A stretch of 14,050 nucleotides of DNA, taken from NCBI GenBank assembly GCA_045806505.1, contig JBJMJE010000264.1:1-14050 (forward strand), given 5' to 3'. Source of the DNA: DASVFB01 sp045806505. GTDB taxonomy: Bacteria; Actinomycetota; Thermoleophilia; Gaiellales; Gaiellaceae. The notes below the pieces were generated by a model. It saw only the letters and a program-made list of their open reading frames with translations, was not told the origin of the DNA and ran no database searches. This document shows, piece after piece, positions 1-5,432 of the stretch. Position 1 is the stretch's first letter. Each line of letters begins with the position of its first letter. The position numbers and the translations under genes were made by a program.

Positions 1-121
1 AGGACACCCGGTCGCGAGCCTGATCTGCCGGCGAAGCGGGTTTCAGCGCCCCGCGGTTTCATGGCGGTGCGCCGCCGGTTGCCCGGCAACGAAAAGCTCG
101 CGTTCGGCGCGGAGTCGTAAA

Positions 122-193
122 TGGGCGCACGTGGGATCGAACCACGGACCTCCCGCGTGTGAAGCGGGCGCTCTCCCGCTGAGCTATGCGCCC
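122..193 (-). tRNA. tRNA-Val (anticodon CAC)
   Basis: Read on the minus strand this forms a complete 72-nt cloverleaf. The acceptor stem GGGCGCA pairs with TGCGCCC and is followed by discriminator A. The D arm has GCTC/GAGC. The anticodon stem CCCGC/GCGGG encloses the loop TTCACAC, which puts CAC at positions 34-36 and so decodes the Val codon GUG. The T arm CGTGG/CCACG encloses TTCGATC. CCA is not encoded; the next bases on the minus strand are TTTA. All stems are fully paired, so the gene is probably functional. Confidence 0.97.
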
Positions 194-261
194 CGGGACG
201 GCTTACTGTAGCGCCACTCCGCGCAGGCGTAGGCTTGCGCCAATCGACAAGGAGGTTCGAA

Positions 262-546
262 ATGGCTCTCGCTCGCGTGGTCACCTTCGACGGCGTCAGC
301 AAGGAGCGGATGGACGAGATGGACCGCGAGATGCAAGGCGGCCAGCCGCCCGAAGGGATGCCGTCGGCGGAGCTCATCGTCCTGCACGACGCCGATGCCG
401 AGAAGTCGCTCGTCGTCGTCATCTTCGAGAACGAGGACGACTACAGGAAGGGCGACGAGTTCCTCAGCAACATGCCGGCCGGGGACACGCCCGGGACGCG
501 CACCTCTGTAAAGAAGTACAACGTTGCGACACGAATGAAGTCGTAG
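262..546 (+). CDS. 94-aa ABM-like small protein of unknown function
   Basis: The start is set by a strong Shine-Dalgarno AAGGAGG at 249-255, six bases before ATG 262; an in-frame ATG at 235 lies upstream of that site and is rejected. The pattern is a beta strand (ARVVTF, residues 4-9), a charged helix (about 13-26), a strand (AELIVLHD, 36-43), a strand (SLVVVIFE, 49-56), a helix with EDDYRKGDEFL (58-68) and a final strand near 81-87. This order fits the ferredoxin-like, antibiotic-biosynthesis-monooxygenase (ABM) fold, which usually forms dimers. I see no catalytic residues or cofactor site, and no signal peptide. It stands alone, divergent from tRNA-Val and about 50 bp before the sigma factor gene. 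The fold is an inference from strand and helix order, and the function is unknown. Confidence 0.8.
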   Translation: MALARVVTFDGVSKERMDEMDREMQGGQPPEGMPSAELIVLHDADAEKSLVVVIFENEDDYRKGDEFLSNMPAGDTPGTRTSVKKYNVATRMKS

Positions 547-595
547 CGCCGCTGGCGCCCCGCCCGCCGTGTGACCAAACTGGGGGCGGCGGCGT

Positions 596-1135
596 ATGAC
601 GGACGTGAGCGCTGCAACGACGACGCTTTCCGCGCGACCTTTCGCGTCGACGCGCGCGCCGTCGTTCGCCGAGGCGGCCGAGCGCCACCTCGACGACGTC
701 TACCGCTACCTGCTCGTCTTCACGCGCGACGCGTCGGCGGCGGAGGACCTCGCGGCCGAGACGTTCGAGCGCGCGCTGCGGACGTGGCGGCGGTTCGATC
801 CCGCTCGCGCGTCCGCCCGCACCTGGCTCTGCACGATCGCGCGCAGCGTCGCGCTCGACCACTTCCGCGCCGAGCAGCGGCGCCGGCGCCGCGAGCGGGT
901 GGCGTCCGAGCCGGAGGGACAGGCACCGCCTCCGGAGCTCGGGCTCTCGCCGAAGCTCGAGCGCGCGATGGGCACGTTGAGCGCCGCCGACCGCGAGCTC
1001 GTCGCGCTGCGCATCGTGCTCGACCTGGACACCGACGCGGCCGCGCGCCTGCTCGGGATCAGCACCACCGCCTGCACGACGCGGCTCAGCCGCGCACTGA
1101 AACGACTCGAGGAGTTGATGAGCAATGACGAGTGA
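596..1135 (+). CDS. ECF-family RNA polymerase sigma factor
   Basis: This 179-aa protein has the two-domain layout of extracytoplasmic-function sigma factors. Region 2 spans about residues 26-95: FAEAAERHLDDVYRYLL, then ASAAEDLAAETFERAL, then the ARTWLCTIARSVALDHFR segment that melts and recognises the -10 element. An Arg-rich linker (95-101) and a Pro-rich stretch (105-114) follow. Region 4 (about 120-172) has the LSAADRELVALRI helix and the helix-turn-helix DTDAAARLLGISTTACTTRLSRALKRL that reads the -35 element. ATG 596 follows a G-rich stretch but no clean Shine-Dalgarno. The last 11 bases overlap the next gene, a DUF4349-type membrane protein, which is the expected place for an anti-sigma factor. 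Its regulon is not visible here. Confidence 0.95.
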   Translation: MTDVSAATTTLSARPFASTRAPSFAEAAERHLDDVYRYLLVFTRDASAAEDLAAETFERALRTWRRFDPARASARTWLCTIARSVALDHFRAEQRRRRRERVASEPEGQAPPPELGLSPKLERAMGTLSAADRELVALRIVLDLDTDAAARLLGISTTACTTRLSRALKRLEELMSNDE

Positions 1136-2168
1136 CGCGATCCTCGCGGAGCTGCGCGGGATGCGCGGCGCGCCGGAGACCTTGCGCGAGCGCGTTCTCG
1201 CGATCCCCGAGCCGCAGCCGCGCGTCTCTTGGTCGCTGCCCCGGCTCGACTTCCGTCGCTTCGCGCTCGTCGCGGCGCCCGCGGTGCTCGCACTCGGTCT
1301 CGGCGCGGCGGCGCTGCACGGCGTCGTCAGCGGCGGCTCGAGCTCCCGACCCGTCGCCGTCGACGGGAATCCGCCGGCATGGGAGCTCGCGCCCAACGTC
1401 ACGCACTCGGCTTCCGGCGGCGCATCGTTCGGCGCCGCCAAGGCGCTGAGCGGGAGAACGGTGCGCGCGCTCCCGCCGTCGTCGACACGCCTGAACAAGT
1501 ACGAGGCCTGGCTCCGCGTGCAGGTCGCGGACGACCGCCTCTCGAGCGCGACGACACGCGCGATGCAGATCGTCCGGGCGTACGGCGGCTACGTCGCGCT
1601 GGTCGACATGAACACGCCCGGGAACAAGGGCACGGCCTCGCTCGTCCTGCGCGTGCCGGTCACGCGCGTCGAGGACGCCGTCCTCCGGCTCGGCAAGCTC
1701 GGCGAGGTGAAGGCTCAACGCGTGAAGATCCAGGACCTGACGCGGCAGGCGAACGTCCTGCGGCGCCAGATCGTCGCGCTGCAGGCGACGGTCGCCAAGC
1801 TCGAGCACAAGCTCGCCGCCGGAGGACTCCCGCCCGATGTGCGACTTCGGCTCCAGTACCAGCTCGACGAGGCGAAGCGCAGCCTCGCGCAGAAGACGAA
1901 GACACGCGCGGGCACGGTGCGCGAGGGAACGCTCGCCACCGTCTCGCTCGCGTTCTCGACGCCGCAGGCGGCCGCCGTGGCGCCGCACCATCCGGGACGG
2001 CTCGAGCGCACGGCGCGCGACGCCGGCACATTCCTCGTCCGCGAGCTCGCGTGGCTCCTCTACGCCGTGATCGTGCTTGCACCGATCGCGCTCCTCGCAG
2101 CCGCGCTCGTCTTCGGAGTCCGCACGGGCCGTCGCCGCAGCGAAGACAGGTTGCTCGCGCAGCCGTAG
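1125..2168 (+). CDS. DUF4349 membrane protein, probable anti-sigma partner
   Basis: The protein has 347 aa. The first 45 residues are probably cytoplasmic and include MTSDAILAELRGMRGAP and a short basic stretch. A transmembrane helix lies at about 46-67 and a low-complexity extracellular linker at 68-120. The DUF4349 core runs from about 125 to 330: EAWLRVQVADDRL, then GGYVALVDMN, LVLRVPVTRVEDAVLRLGKLGEV, a coiled coil at about 203-258, and the strand LATVSLAFST (270-279). A second helix lies at about 308-332, followed by basic GRRRSEDR, so both ends should be inside the cell. ATG 1125 overlaps the end of the ECF sigma gene by 11 bases. Translational coupling and the membrane layout suggest an anti-sigma role, but the cytoplasmic segment is short and has no zinc-binding HxxxCxxC motif, so this role is inferred from context. 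Confidence 0.88.
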   Translation: MTSDAILAELRGMRGAPETLRERVLAIPEPQPRVSWSLPRLDFRRFALVAAPAVLALGLGAAALHGVVSGGSSSRPVAVDGNPPAWELAPNVTHSASGGASFGAAKALSGRTVRALPPSSTRLNKYEAWLRVQVADDRLSSATTRAMQIVRAYGGYVALVDMNTPGNKGTASLVLRVPVTRVEDAVLRLGKLGEVKAQRVKIQDLTRQANVLRRQIVALQATVAKLEHKLAAGGLPPDVRLRLQYQLDEAKRSLAQKTKTRAGTVREGTLATVSLAFSTPQAAAVAPHHPGRLERTARDAGTFLVRELAWLLYAVIVLAPIALLAAALVFGVRTGRRRSEDRLLAQP

Positions 2169-2178
2169 CTGTTACGTT
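2151..2178 (+). promoter_or_regulatory. Candidate promoter for the 66-aa membrane protein
   Basis: TTGCTC (2151-2156) and TACGTT (2173-2178) are 16 bases apart, in the positions of -35 and -10 elements. The -10 lies seven bases before GTG 2186, so a transcript from it would have almost no leader. It sits inside the last codons of the DUF4349 gene. The match is by eye only. Confidence 0.3.
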
Positions 2179-2185
2179 CCCCGCC

Positions 2186-2386
2186 GTGATCCTGGCGCTC
2201 TCGACGGCACACAAGCTCGGGCTCGGCCTTTCGGGCCTCGCGTTCGTGCTGTTCGCGCTCATCTCGGCGATGCTCATCCCGCGCTCGCGGCCGGAGTTCC
2301 CGGGACGCAACCTCGGCTGGTTCGTCTTCGTCTCGATCCTCTTCTTCGTCGGGATGATGACGGCCGTCCTCGTCTTCGGCGAATAG
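2186..2386 (+). CDS. 66-aa two-helix membrane protein, unknown function
   Basis: This small frame begins at GTG 2186, 17 bases after the DUF4349 stop. The product has two hydrophobic helices, at about residues 11-31 (LGLGLSGLAFVLFALISAML) and 44-64 (GWFVFVSILFFVGMMTAVLVF). A polar loop, PRSRPEFPGRN (32-42), joins them. No Shine-Dalgarno is visible; a TACGTT box seven bases upstream suggests a leaderless message. The frame is open far upstream, but that part overlaps DUF4349 in another frame and is not coding. The basic loop between the helices should lie inside the cell, with both ends outside. I recall similar short proteins in Thermoleophilia genomes without a known function. It could belong to the sigma/DUF4349 group or be independent. 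Confidence 0.7.
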   Translation: MILALSTAHKLGLGLSGLAFVLFALISAMLIPRSRPEFPGRNLGWFVFVSILFFVGMMTAVLVFGE

Positions 2387-2409
2387 TCGGGGTTACGATG
2401 TGCGCCCTC

Positions 2410-2498
2410 GGAGAGGTGTCCGAGTGGCCTAAGGAGCGCGACTGGAAATCGCGTACGTGCTGAAAGGTGCGTCGCGGGTTCAAATCCCGCCCTCTCCG
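2410..2498 (+). tRNA. tRNA-Ser (anticodon GGA)
   Basis: An 89-nt class II tRNA with a long variable arm. The acceptor stem GGAGAGG pairs with CCTCTCC (2491-2497), and the discriminator is G2498, as is usual for serine. The anticodon stem CGCGA/TCGCG encloses the loop CTGGAAA, giving anticodon GGA, which reads UCC and UCU. The T arm GCGGG/CCCGC encloses TTCAAAT. The long variable arm lies between the anticodon and T arms. CCA is not encoded. A perfect hairpin follows eight bases later. Confidence 0.97.
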
Positions 2499-2505
2499 CT
2501 TCGGC

Positions 2506-2528
2506 GTGGGGGAACCTGGTTCCCCCAC
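2506..2528 (+). terminator. Perfect 10-bp hairpin after tRNA-Ser
   Basis: GTGGGGGAAC (2506-2515) and GTTCCCCCAC (2519-2528) are exact inverse complements around the loop CTG. It sits eight bases after the tRNA end. No T-run follows, so if it terminates transcription it does so without a U-tract, as is common in high-GC actinobacteria. It could also stop transcription or processing from running into the next leader. Confidence 0.7.
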
Positions 2529-2548
2529 CCGGCTGTCGTAACAGTCGC

Positions 2549-2635
2549 GCGACGTTGCGCTTCGGCAAAGGCGGTGGGAAGATTGCGCAGGGCTACGTCG
2601 TCTAGAGCGTGACGCCCGTTTCGCGGGCATTCACG
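2549..2635 (+). promoter_or_regulatory. Possible structured 5' leader RNA of the surface protein gene
   Basis: Two nested stems can form: CGACGT (2550-2555) with ACGTCG (2595-2600), and directly inside it TGCGC (2556-2560) with GCGCA (2585-2589). They leave a purine-rich loop (GGCAAAGGCGGTGGGAAG, 2564-2581) and a 3' bulge GGGCT. A second hairpin follows: CGTGA (2608-2612) with TCACG (2631-2635), enclosing GCCCG/CGGGC around TTTCG. The Shine-Dalgarno begins directly after it. The GGCAAA and GCTACG..GTCTA pieces recall fragments of cyclic-di-GMP-I leaders, but the diagnostic GCAAAGC core is absent, so I do not assign a class. It may be only a stable leader. Confidence 0.35.
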
Positions 2636-2648
2636 AAAGGGAGGAACT

Positions 2649-3464
2649 ATGGAGGAAGTCGCCGGCACGGCAAAGCTGGTCGACCCGGCGGCCGTCGGCG
2701 CGGGAAGCGCCTTGACGGCCACGCTGCCGCGGACGGACATCGAGGCGGCGCTTCAGGACGAAGCGGGCGCCGACCTGTTCCTCGAGATCGCCAGGATCCA
2801 GAACGGCGAGCGCAACGACCGCAGGATCAAGGTCGCGTGGTCGCGCGAGGACCTGGAGACGCTCCTGCAGAGCTCGAACGGCGAGACGGTGTCCTGCACG
2901 TTCGACGCCGACGAGCTCGAGCGGATGCTCAACGATCCCGACTTCGAGGCGCACGGCCTCAAGGAGAGGGCGGCGATCGTCACCGTTGCGGTCGCGACTG
3001 CGATCGCGGGCGCGGGGGCCCACGCGGCGTATGCGCAGACGTCGATCGACGGCGGTGCGACGCCGGCTCCTGCGGCGGTCGCAGGCATGGTGACCGACAA
3101 CACGTCGGGCGGCGTACCGGGTGCGGTCACGGGCTTCGTCACCGACGCATCGAGCGCGGGCGTGGCGGCCCCGGCCGACACGGGCACCAACTTCGTCACG
3201 GACACGACCTCGGGTGGCCAGCCCGGCGCCGTGACCGGATTCAGAACGGATGCATCGACCAGCGGCGACACGGGCGCGATCTCCGGTCTGGTCACCGACA
3301 CCGGCGCAGAGGCCACGCGGAACCCGGCGGAGCCGAGCGGCGGCGGAATCTCCATCCCCGGCGACGCCCTCGGTGGCGTGGCAGTGGCAGGGGGAATCGC
3401 TCTGCTCCTGATGGGCGCGGCAGTCGTCGGCCGTTCGCGGCGCAGCGGCGCGCACCCGGCCTGA
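2649..3464 (+). CDS. Surface-type protein with internal signal-like segment and duplicated motif
   Basis: This 271-aa protein starts at ATG 2649 after the Shine-Dalgarno AAAGGGAGG (2636-2644). Residues 1-105 look like a soluble acidic domain of mixed helix and strand. Residues 105-130 then read like a signal peptide placed inside the chain: KER, a hydrophobic core AAIVTVAVATAIAGAGA, and a signal-peptidase-like AYA before Gln130. Residues 131-238 are rich in Gly, Thr, Ala and Asp and contain a 24-residue motif twice (148-171 and 183-206, 19 of 24 identical). A C-terminal membrane helix (about 240-260) ends in GRSRRSG, a typical cytoplasmic stop. The likely layout is an N-terminal domain inside, a repeat region outside and a C-terminal anchor. 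An in-frame ATG for Met93 (2925) could produce a directly exported form, but it lacks a good ribosome site. There is no LPXTG motif. I do not recognise the family. Confidence 0.85.
   Translation: MEEVAGTAKLVDPAAVGAGSALTATLPRTDIEAALQDEAGADLFLEIARIQNGERNDRRIKVAWSREDLETLLQSSNGETVSCTFDADELERMLNDPDFEAHGLKERAAIVTVAVATAIAGAGAHAAYAQTSIDGGATPAPAAVAGMVTDNTSGGVPGAVTGFVTDASSAGVAAPADTGTNFVTDTTSGGQPGAVTGFRTDASTSGDTGAISGLVTDTGAEATRNPAEPSGGGISIPGDALGGVAVAGGIALLLMGAAVVGRSRRSGAHPA
3090..3161 (+). repeat. In-gene repeat, copy 1 (24 codons)
   Basis: This copy encodes VTDNTSGG, VPGAVTGF, VTDASSAG (residues 148-171 of the surface-type protein). It is matched by the second copy 105 bases later. The shared core is TSGGxPGAVTGFxTDAS. 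Confidence 0.8.
3195..3266 (+). repeat. In-gene repeat, copy 2 (24 codons)
   Basis: This copy encodes VTDTTSGG, QPGAVTGF, RTDASTSG (residues 183-206). It differs from copy 1 at five residues without gaps. A shorter echo, GAISGLVTDTG (209-219), follows. Confidence 0.8.
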
Positions 3465-3471
3465 TCTGGCT

Positions 3472-3505
3472 CCCGGCCACGCGGCACCACAGCCGCGTGG
3501 CCGGG
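3472..3505 (+). terminator. Perfect 14-bp hairpin after the surface protein gene
   Basis: CCCGGCCACGCGGC (3472-3485) and GCCGCGTGGCCGGG (3492-3505) are exact inverse complements around the 6-base loop ACCACA. It begins eight bases after the stop codon and lacks a T-run. The stem is very GC-rich, so it is a likely U-tract-independent terminator. It separates this gene from the regulator that starts 43 bases later. Confidence 0.8.
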
Positions 3506-3547
3506 TAGCGCCTCCTCCGGCGGGCGCGCCTGTTAGAACGCGCGCAG

Positions 3548-4117
3548 GTGCCGGACGACGACGCGCAGCCGGGCGACACCCGCACGCTCACCGGGCGCGA
3601 GGTGCGGGCACTCGCGCATCCACTTCGAATTCGGATGCTGGAGTCGCTCCGCGAGGAGGCGGCGACGGCGTCGATCCTCGCGCGGCGGCTGAACGAGTCG
3701 ACCGGCGCGACGAGCTACCACCTGCGCGAGCTTGCCCGGCACGGCTTCATCGAGGAGGATCTCGAGCGGGGCACCGCCCGCGAGCGCTGGTGGCGGCGAC
3801 GCGAGCGCATCCTGCTGGTCGCGCCGAAGGTGGGGCAGGAGCCGGAGACCGACGCCGCCTACGCGCGGCTCCAGAGCATCTTCCTCGATCGCGACGCCGC
3901 CGCTCTCGAGCGGTGGGTGAGGATCGAGCCGTCCGTGCGGTGGCAGGAGGCCGCGATGATCGGCAACTGGGGCATCCACGCGACTCCCGAGGAGGTCGAG
4001 GAGTTGACCGAGAAGGTCGTCGCTCTCGTGGACGAGCTGCGGCGCGCGCCGGGCGAGGCGCCGGCGGACGCGAAGCTCGTCCATGTCAGCTTCCGCGCAC
4101 TGCCGCAGGAGGAATAG
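3548..4117 (+). CDS. ArsR-like winged-helix transcriptional regulator
   Basis: The 189-aa protein opens with the winged-helix domain seen in ArsR-like regulators (HTH_20 type), at about residues 13-85. The first helix carries GREVRALAHPLRIRMLESL. The helix-turn-helix is ATASILARRLNESTGATSYHLRELARHGF, with the recognition helix at about 51-65. The wing is IEEDLERGTARERWW. Residues 90-189 form a helical C-terminal region, probably for dimerisation or ligand sensing. No Cys or His cluster suggests metal binding. The start is GTG 3548; no Shine-Dalgarno is seen, but TTAGAA lies a few bases upstream, so the message may be leaderless. The gene stands between two hairpins, so it is probably transcribed alone. 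Its targets are unknown; the palindromes just downstream (4126-4151) are possible sites for it as well as for the vanished TetR. Confidence 0.88.
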   Translation: MPDDDAQPGDTRTLTGREVRALAHPLRIRMLESLREEAATASILARRLNESTGATSYHLRELARHGFIEEDLERGTARERWWRRRERILLVAPKVGQEPETDAAYARLQSIFLDRDAAALERWVRIEPSVRWQEAAMIGNWGIHATPEEVEELTEKVVALVDELRRAPGEAPADAKLVHVSFRALPQEE

Positions 4118-4125
4118 CAGCAGCC

Positions 4126-4151
4126 CAAAGACTCTTTGCAAATCGACTTTG
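4126..4151. promoter_or_regulatory. Two abutting 13-bp palindromes, operator-like
   Basis: CAAAGACTCTTTG (4126-4138) is followed without a gap by CAAATCGACTTTG (4139-4151). Both have the form CAAA-N5-TTTG. The stretch is AT-rich compared with its surroundings. It ends four bases before GTG 4155, the start of a TetR-like stub, which is where an autoregulatory TetR operator would lie. The ArsR-like protein encoded just upstream is another possible binder. Confidence 0.5.
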
Positions 4152-4154
4152 TGA

Positions 4155-4277
4155 GTGGTAGCTTCGCAGGAGGCCGGCGAGCGCATCCTCGACGCCGCCC
4201 GTAGAGAGTTCTCTCCCAAGGCCCGGCAAGGAGACCGTTACCCGGCGGTCTCCTACGGGCGTACACGCGCGGCGTAG
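4155..4277 (+). pseudogene. Truncated TetR-family regulator (N-terminal stub)
   Basis: From GTG 4155 the frame reads VVASQEAGERILDAARREF (residues 1-19), which closely matches the first helix of TetR DNA-binding domains (xRxxILxAAxxxF). After Phe19 the homology ends: no Gly-[Tyr/Phe]-x-x-[Thr/Ser] turn, recognition helix or ligand domain follows, and the frame closes at TAG 4275-4277 after 40 codons. This suggests that most of a TetR gene was deleted while its promoter region and first codons remained. A hairpin at 4229-4254 lies inside the stub. It could also be a short translated leader, but the family match is too specific to be chance. Nothing visible marks how the deletion happened. Confidence 0.6.
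4229..4254 (+). terminator. 9-bp hairpin before the lactate monooxygenase operon
   Basis: AGGAGACCG (4229-4237) and CGGTCTCCT (4246-4254) pair exactly around the loop TTACCCGG. There is no T-run. It may end transcription from the ArsR-like gene and the TetR stub, or be an operator for the downstream operon, whose start codon lies 33 bases further on. Confidence 0.45.
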
Positions 4278-4280
4278 GAT
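4275..4280 (+). promoter_or_regulatory. Candidate -10 box of the lactate monooxygenase operon
   Basis: TAGGAT fits the actinobacterial TANNNT form and lies six bases before GTG 4287. Transcription would then begin at or next to the start codon, giving a leaderless message, which agrees with the absence of a Shine-Dalgarno. No convincing -35 is visible. Confidence 0.35.
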
Positions 4281-4286
4281 CGCGCC

Positions 4287-5432
4287 GTGCGCGTCGACGG
4301 CAGCCAGATCCAGAACGCGATCTACATCTCCGGCGAATCGCGCTGGCCCGTCGGGGCGGGCGCCTGGGAGGAGCTGGCGCAAGAGGTTCTCGATCCGGGA
4401 CCGTTCGGCTACATCGCCGGCGGCGCCGGCAACGAGAACACGATGCGCGCGAACCTCGGCGCGTTCGAGCGGCGGCGCCTGAAGCCGCGGATGCTCTCGG
4501 GCAACGCCGACCGCGACACGTCCGTCGAGGTGCTCGGTACGCCGTCGCCCGTGCCGTTCTTTCTCGCGCCGATCGGCGTCCTCTCGATCGCACATCCGGA
4601 CGGGGAAGTTGCCGTCGCGCGCGCCGCCGCGTCGATGCGCATTCCGTTCGTGCTGTCGAGCGCCGCCTCGCATTCGATCGAGGAGATCGCGGCGGCGATG
4701 GGAGATGCGCCGCGTTGGTTTCAGCTCTACTGGGTCAACGACCGCGACATCTGCGCGAGCTTCGTGCGACGCGCGGAGGCTGAGGGTTACGGCGCGATCG
4801 TCGTGACGCTCGACACGCTGGCGCTCGGTTGGCGCCCGCGCGACCTGCGCAATGCCTACCTCCCGTTCCTGCAGGGCGAGGGCTGCGCGCAGTTTTTCAC
4901 CGACCCCGTCTTTTGCGCGAAGCTCGACAAGACGCCGGCCGAGGACCCGCTGTCGGCCGCGGCAATGATGCTCTCGACGTTTCCGAACCTGCGGTTGACG
5001 TGGAACGACCTGCGCTGGCTGCGCGACCGGACGACGCTGCCGTTGCTCGTCAAAGGCGTGCTCACTGCCGACGATGCACAACGTGCCGTCGACGCGGGCG
5101 TCGACGGAATCGTCGTGTCGAATCACGGGGGCCGTCAGGTCGACGGAGCAGTTGCGTCGCTCGACGTTCTCGGCGAAGTACGCGGCGCCGTCGACGTTCC
5201 GCTGCTCGTCGACGGCGGCGTCCGCGGCGGCGCCGACGTGCTGAAGGCGTTGTGCCTCGGCGCGGATGCGGTGCTGCTCGGCCGCCCGTACGCATACGGC
5301 CTCGCCGTCGGCGGGCAGGAAGGCGTGCTCGCCGTGCTCGAGCAGTACGCCGGCGAGACCGATCTCACGCTCGCGCTGCTCGGCGCGCGCGGCGTCGCCG
5401 AGCTCGACGAGAGTTGGATCGCGGCGTCGTAG
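4287..5432 (+). CDS. Lactate 2-monooxygenase-like FMN-dependent alpha-hydroxy acid oxidase
   Basis: The 381-aa protein is a full-length member of the FMN alpha-hydroxy-acid dehydrogenase family. It most resembles mycobacterial lactate 2-monooxygenase, sharing GGAGNENTMRANLGAF (45-60), LGWRPRDL with PFL (180-195) and TDPVF (205-209). The TIM barrel carries the expected active site: Tyr148 (FQLYW), Lys256 (LLVKGV), His280 and Arg283 (SNHGGRQ), and the FMN phosphate loop DGGVRGG (309-315) with GRP (332-334). Such enzymes oxidise an L-2-hydroxy acid such as lactate; monooxygenases release the decarboxylated acid and water, while oxidases release the keto acid and peroxide. Which of these applies cannot be read from sequence. 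It starts at GTG 4287 without a Shine-Dalgarno and leads a three-gene operon, overlapping the next gene by 19 bases. No signal peptide is present, so it is cytoplasmic. Confidence 0.93.
   Translation: MRVDGSQIQNAIYISGESRWPVGAGAWEELAQEVLDPGPFGYIAGGAGNENTMRANLGAFERRRLKPRMLSGNADRDTSVEVLGTPSPVPFFLAPIGVLSIAHPDGEVAVARAAASMRIPFVLSSAASHSIEEIAAAMGDAPRWFQLYWVNDRDICASFVRRAEAEGYGAIVVTLDTLALGWRPRDLRNAYLPFLQGEGCAQFFTDPVFCAKLDKTPAEDPLSAAAMMLSTFPNLRLTWNDLRWLRDRTTLPLLVKGVLTADDAQRAVDAGVDGIVVSNHGGRQVDGAVASLDVLGEVRGAVDVPLLVDGGVRGGADVLKALCLGADAVLLGRPYAYGLAVGGQEGVLAVLEQYAGETDLTLALLGARGVAELDESWIAAS

Noticed and set aside
78..90. GTTGCC-C-GGCAAC palindrome near the left edge
   Set aside because: The single-base loop is too small for a hairpin, and no second copy or gene context supports an operator.
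1..120. An open plus-strand frame ending at TAA 118-120, possibly the tail of a gene
   Set aside because: Its third codon positions are much less GC-rich than in the real genes and the 39 residues show no family pattern. Too short to support; this stretch is left unannotated.
235..261. Upstream ATG 235 for the 94-aa protein
   Set aside because: It lies before the AAGGAGG site that is ideally spaced for ATG 262, and the extra residues (MRQSTRRFE) do not fit the fold.
464..1498. A 344-codon minus-strand frame across the sigma factor and its partner
   Set aside because: Antisense shadow; the plus strand carries clear sigma-70 regions 2 and 4.
2564..2602. Assignment of the leader as a cyclic-di-GMP-I riboswitch
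   Set aside because: GGCAAA and GCTACG..GTCTA are present, but the diagnostic GCAAAGC core and the hairpin between them are not.
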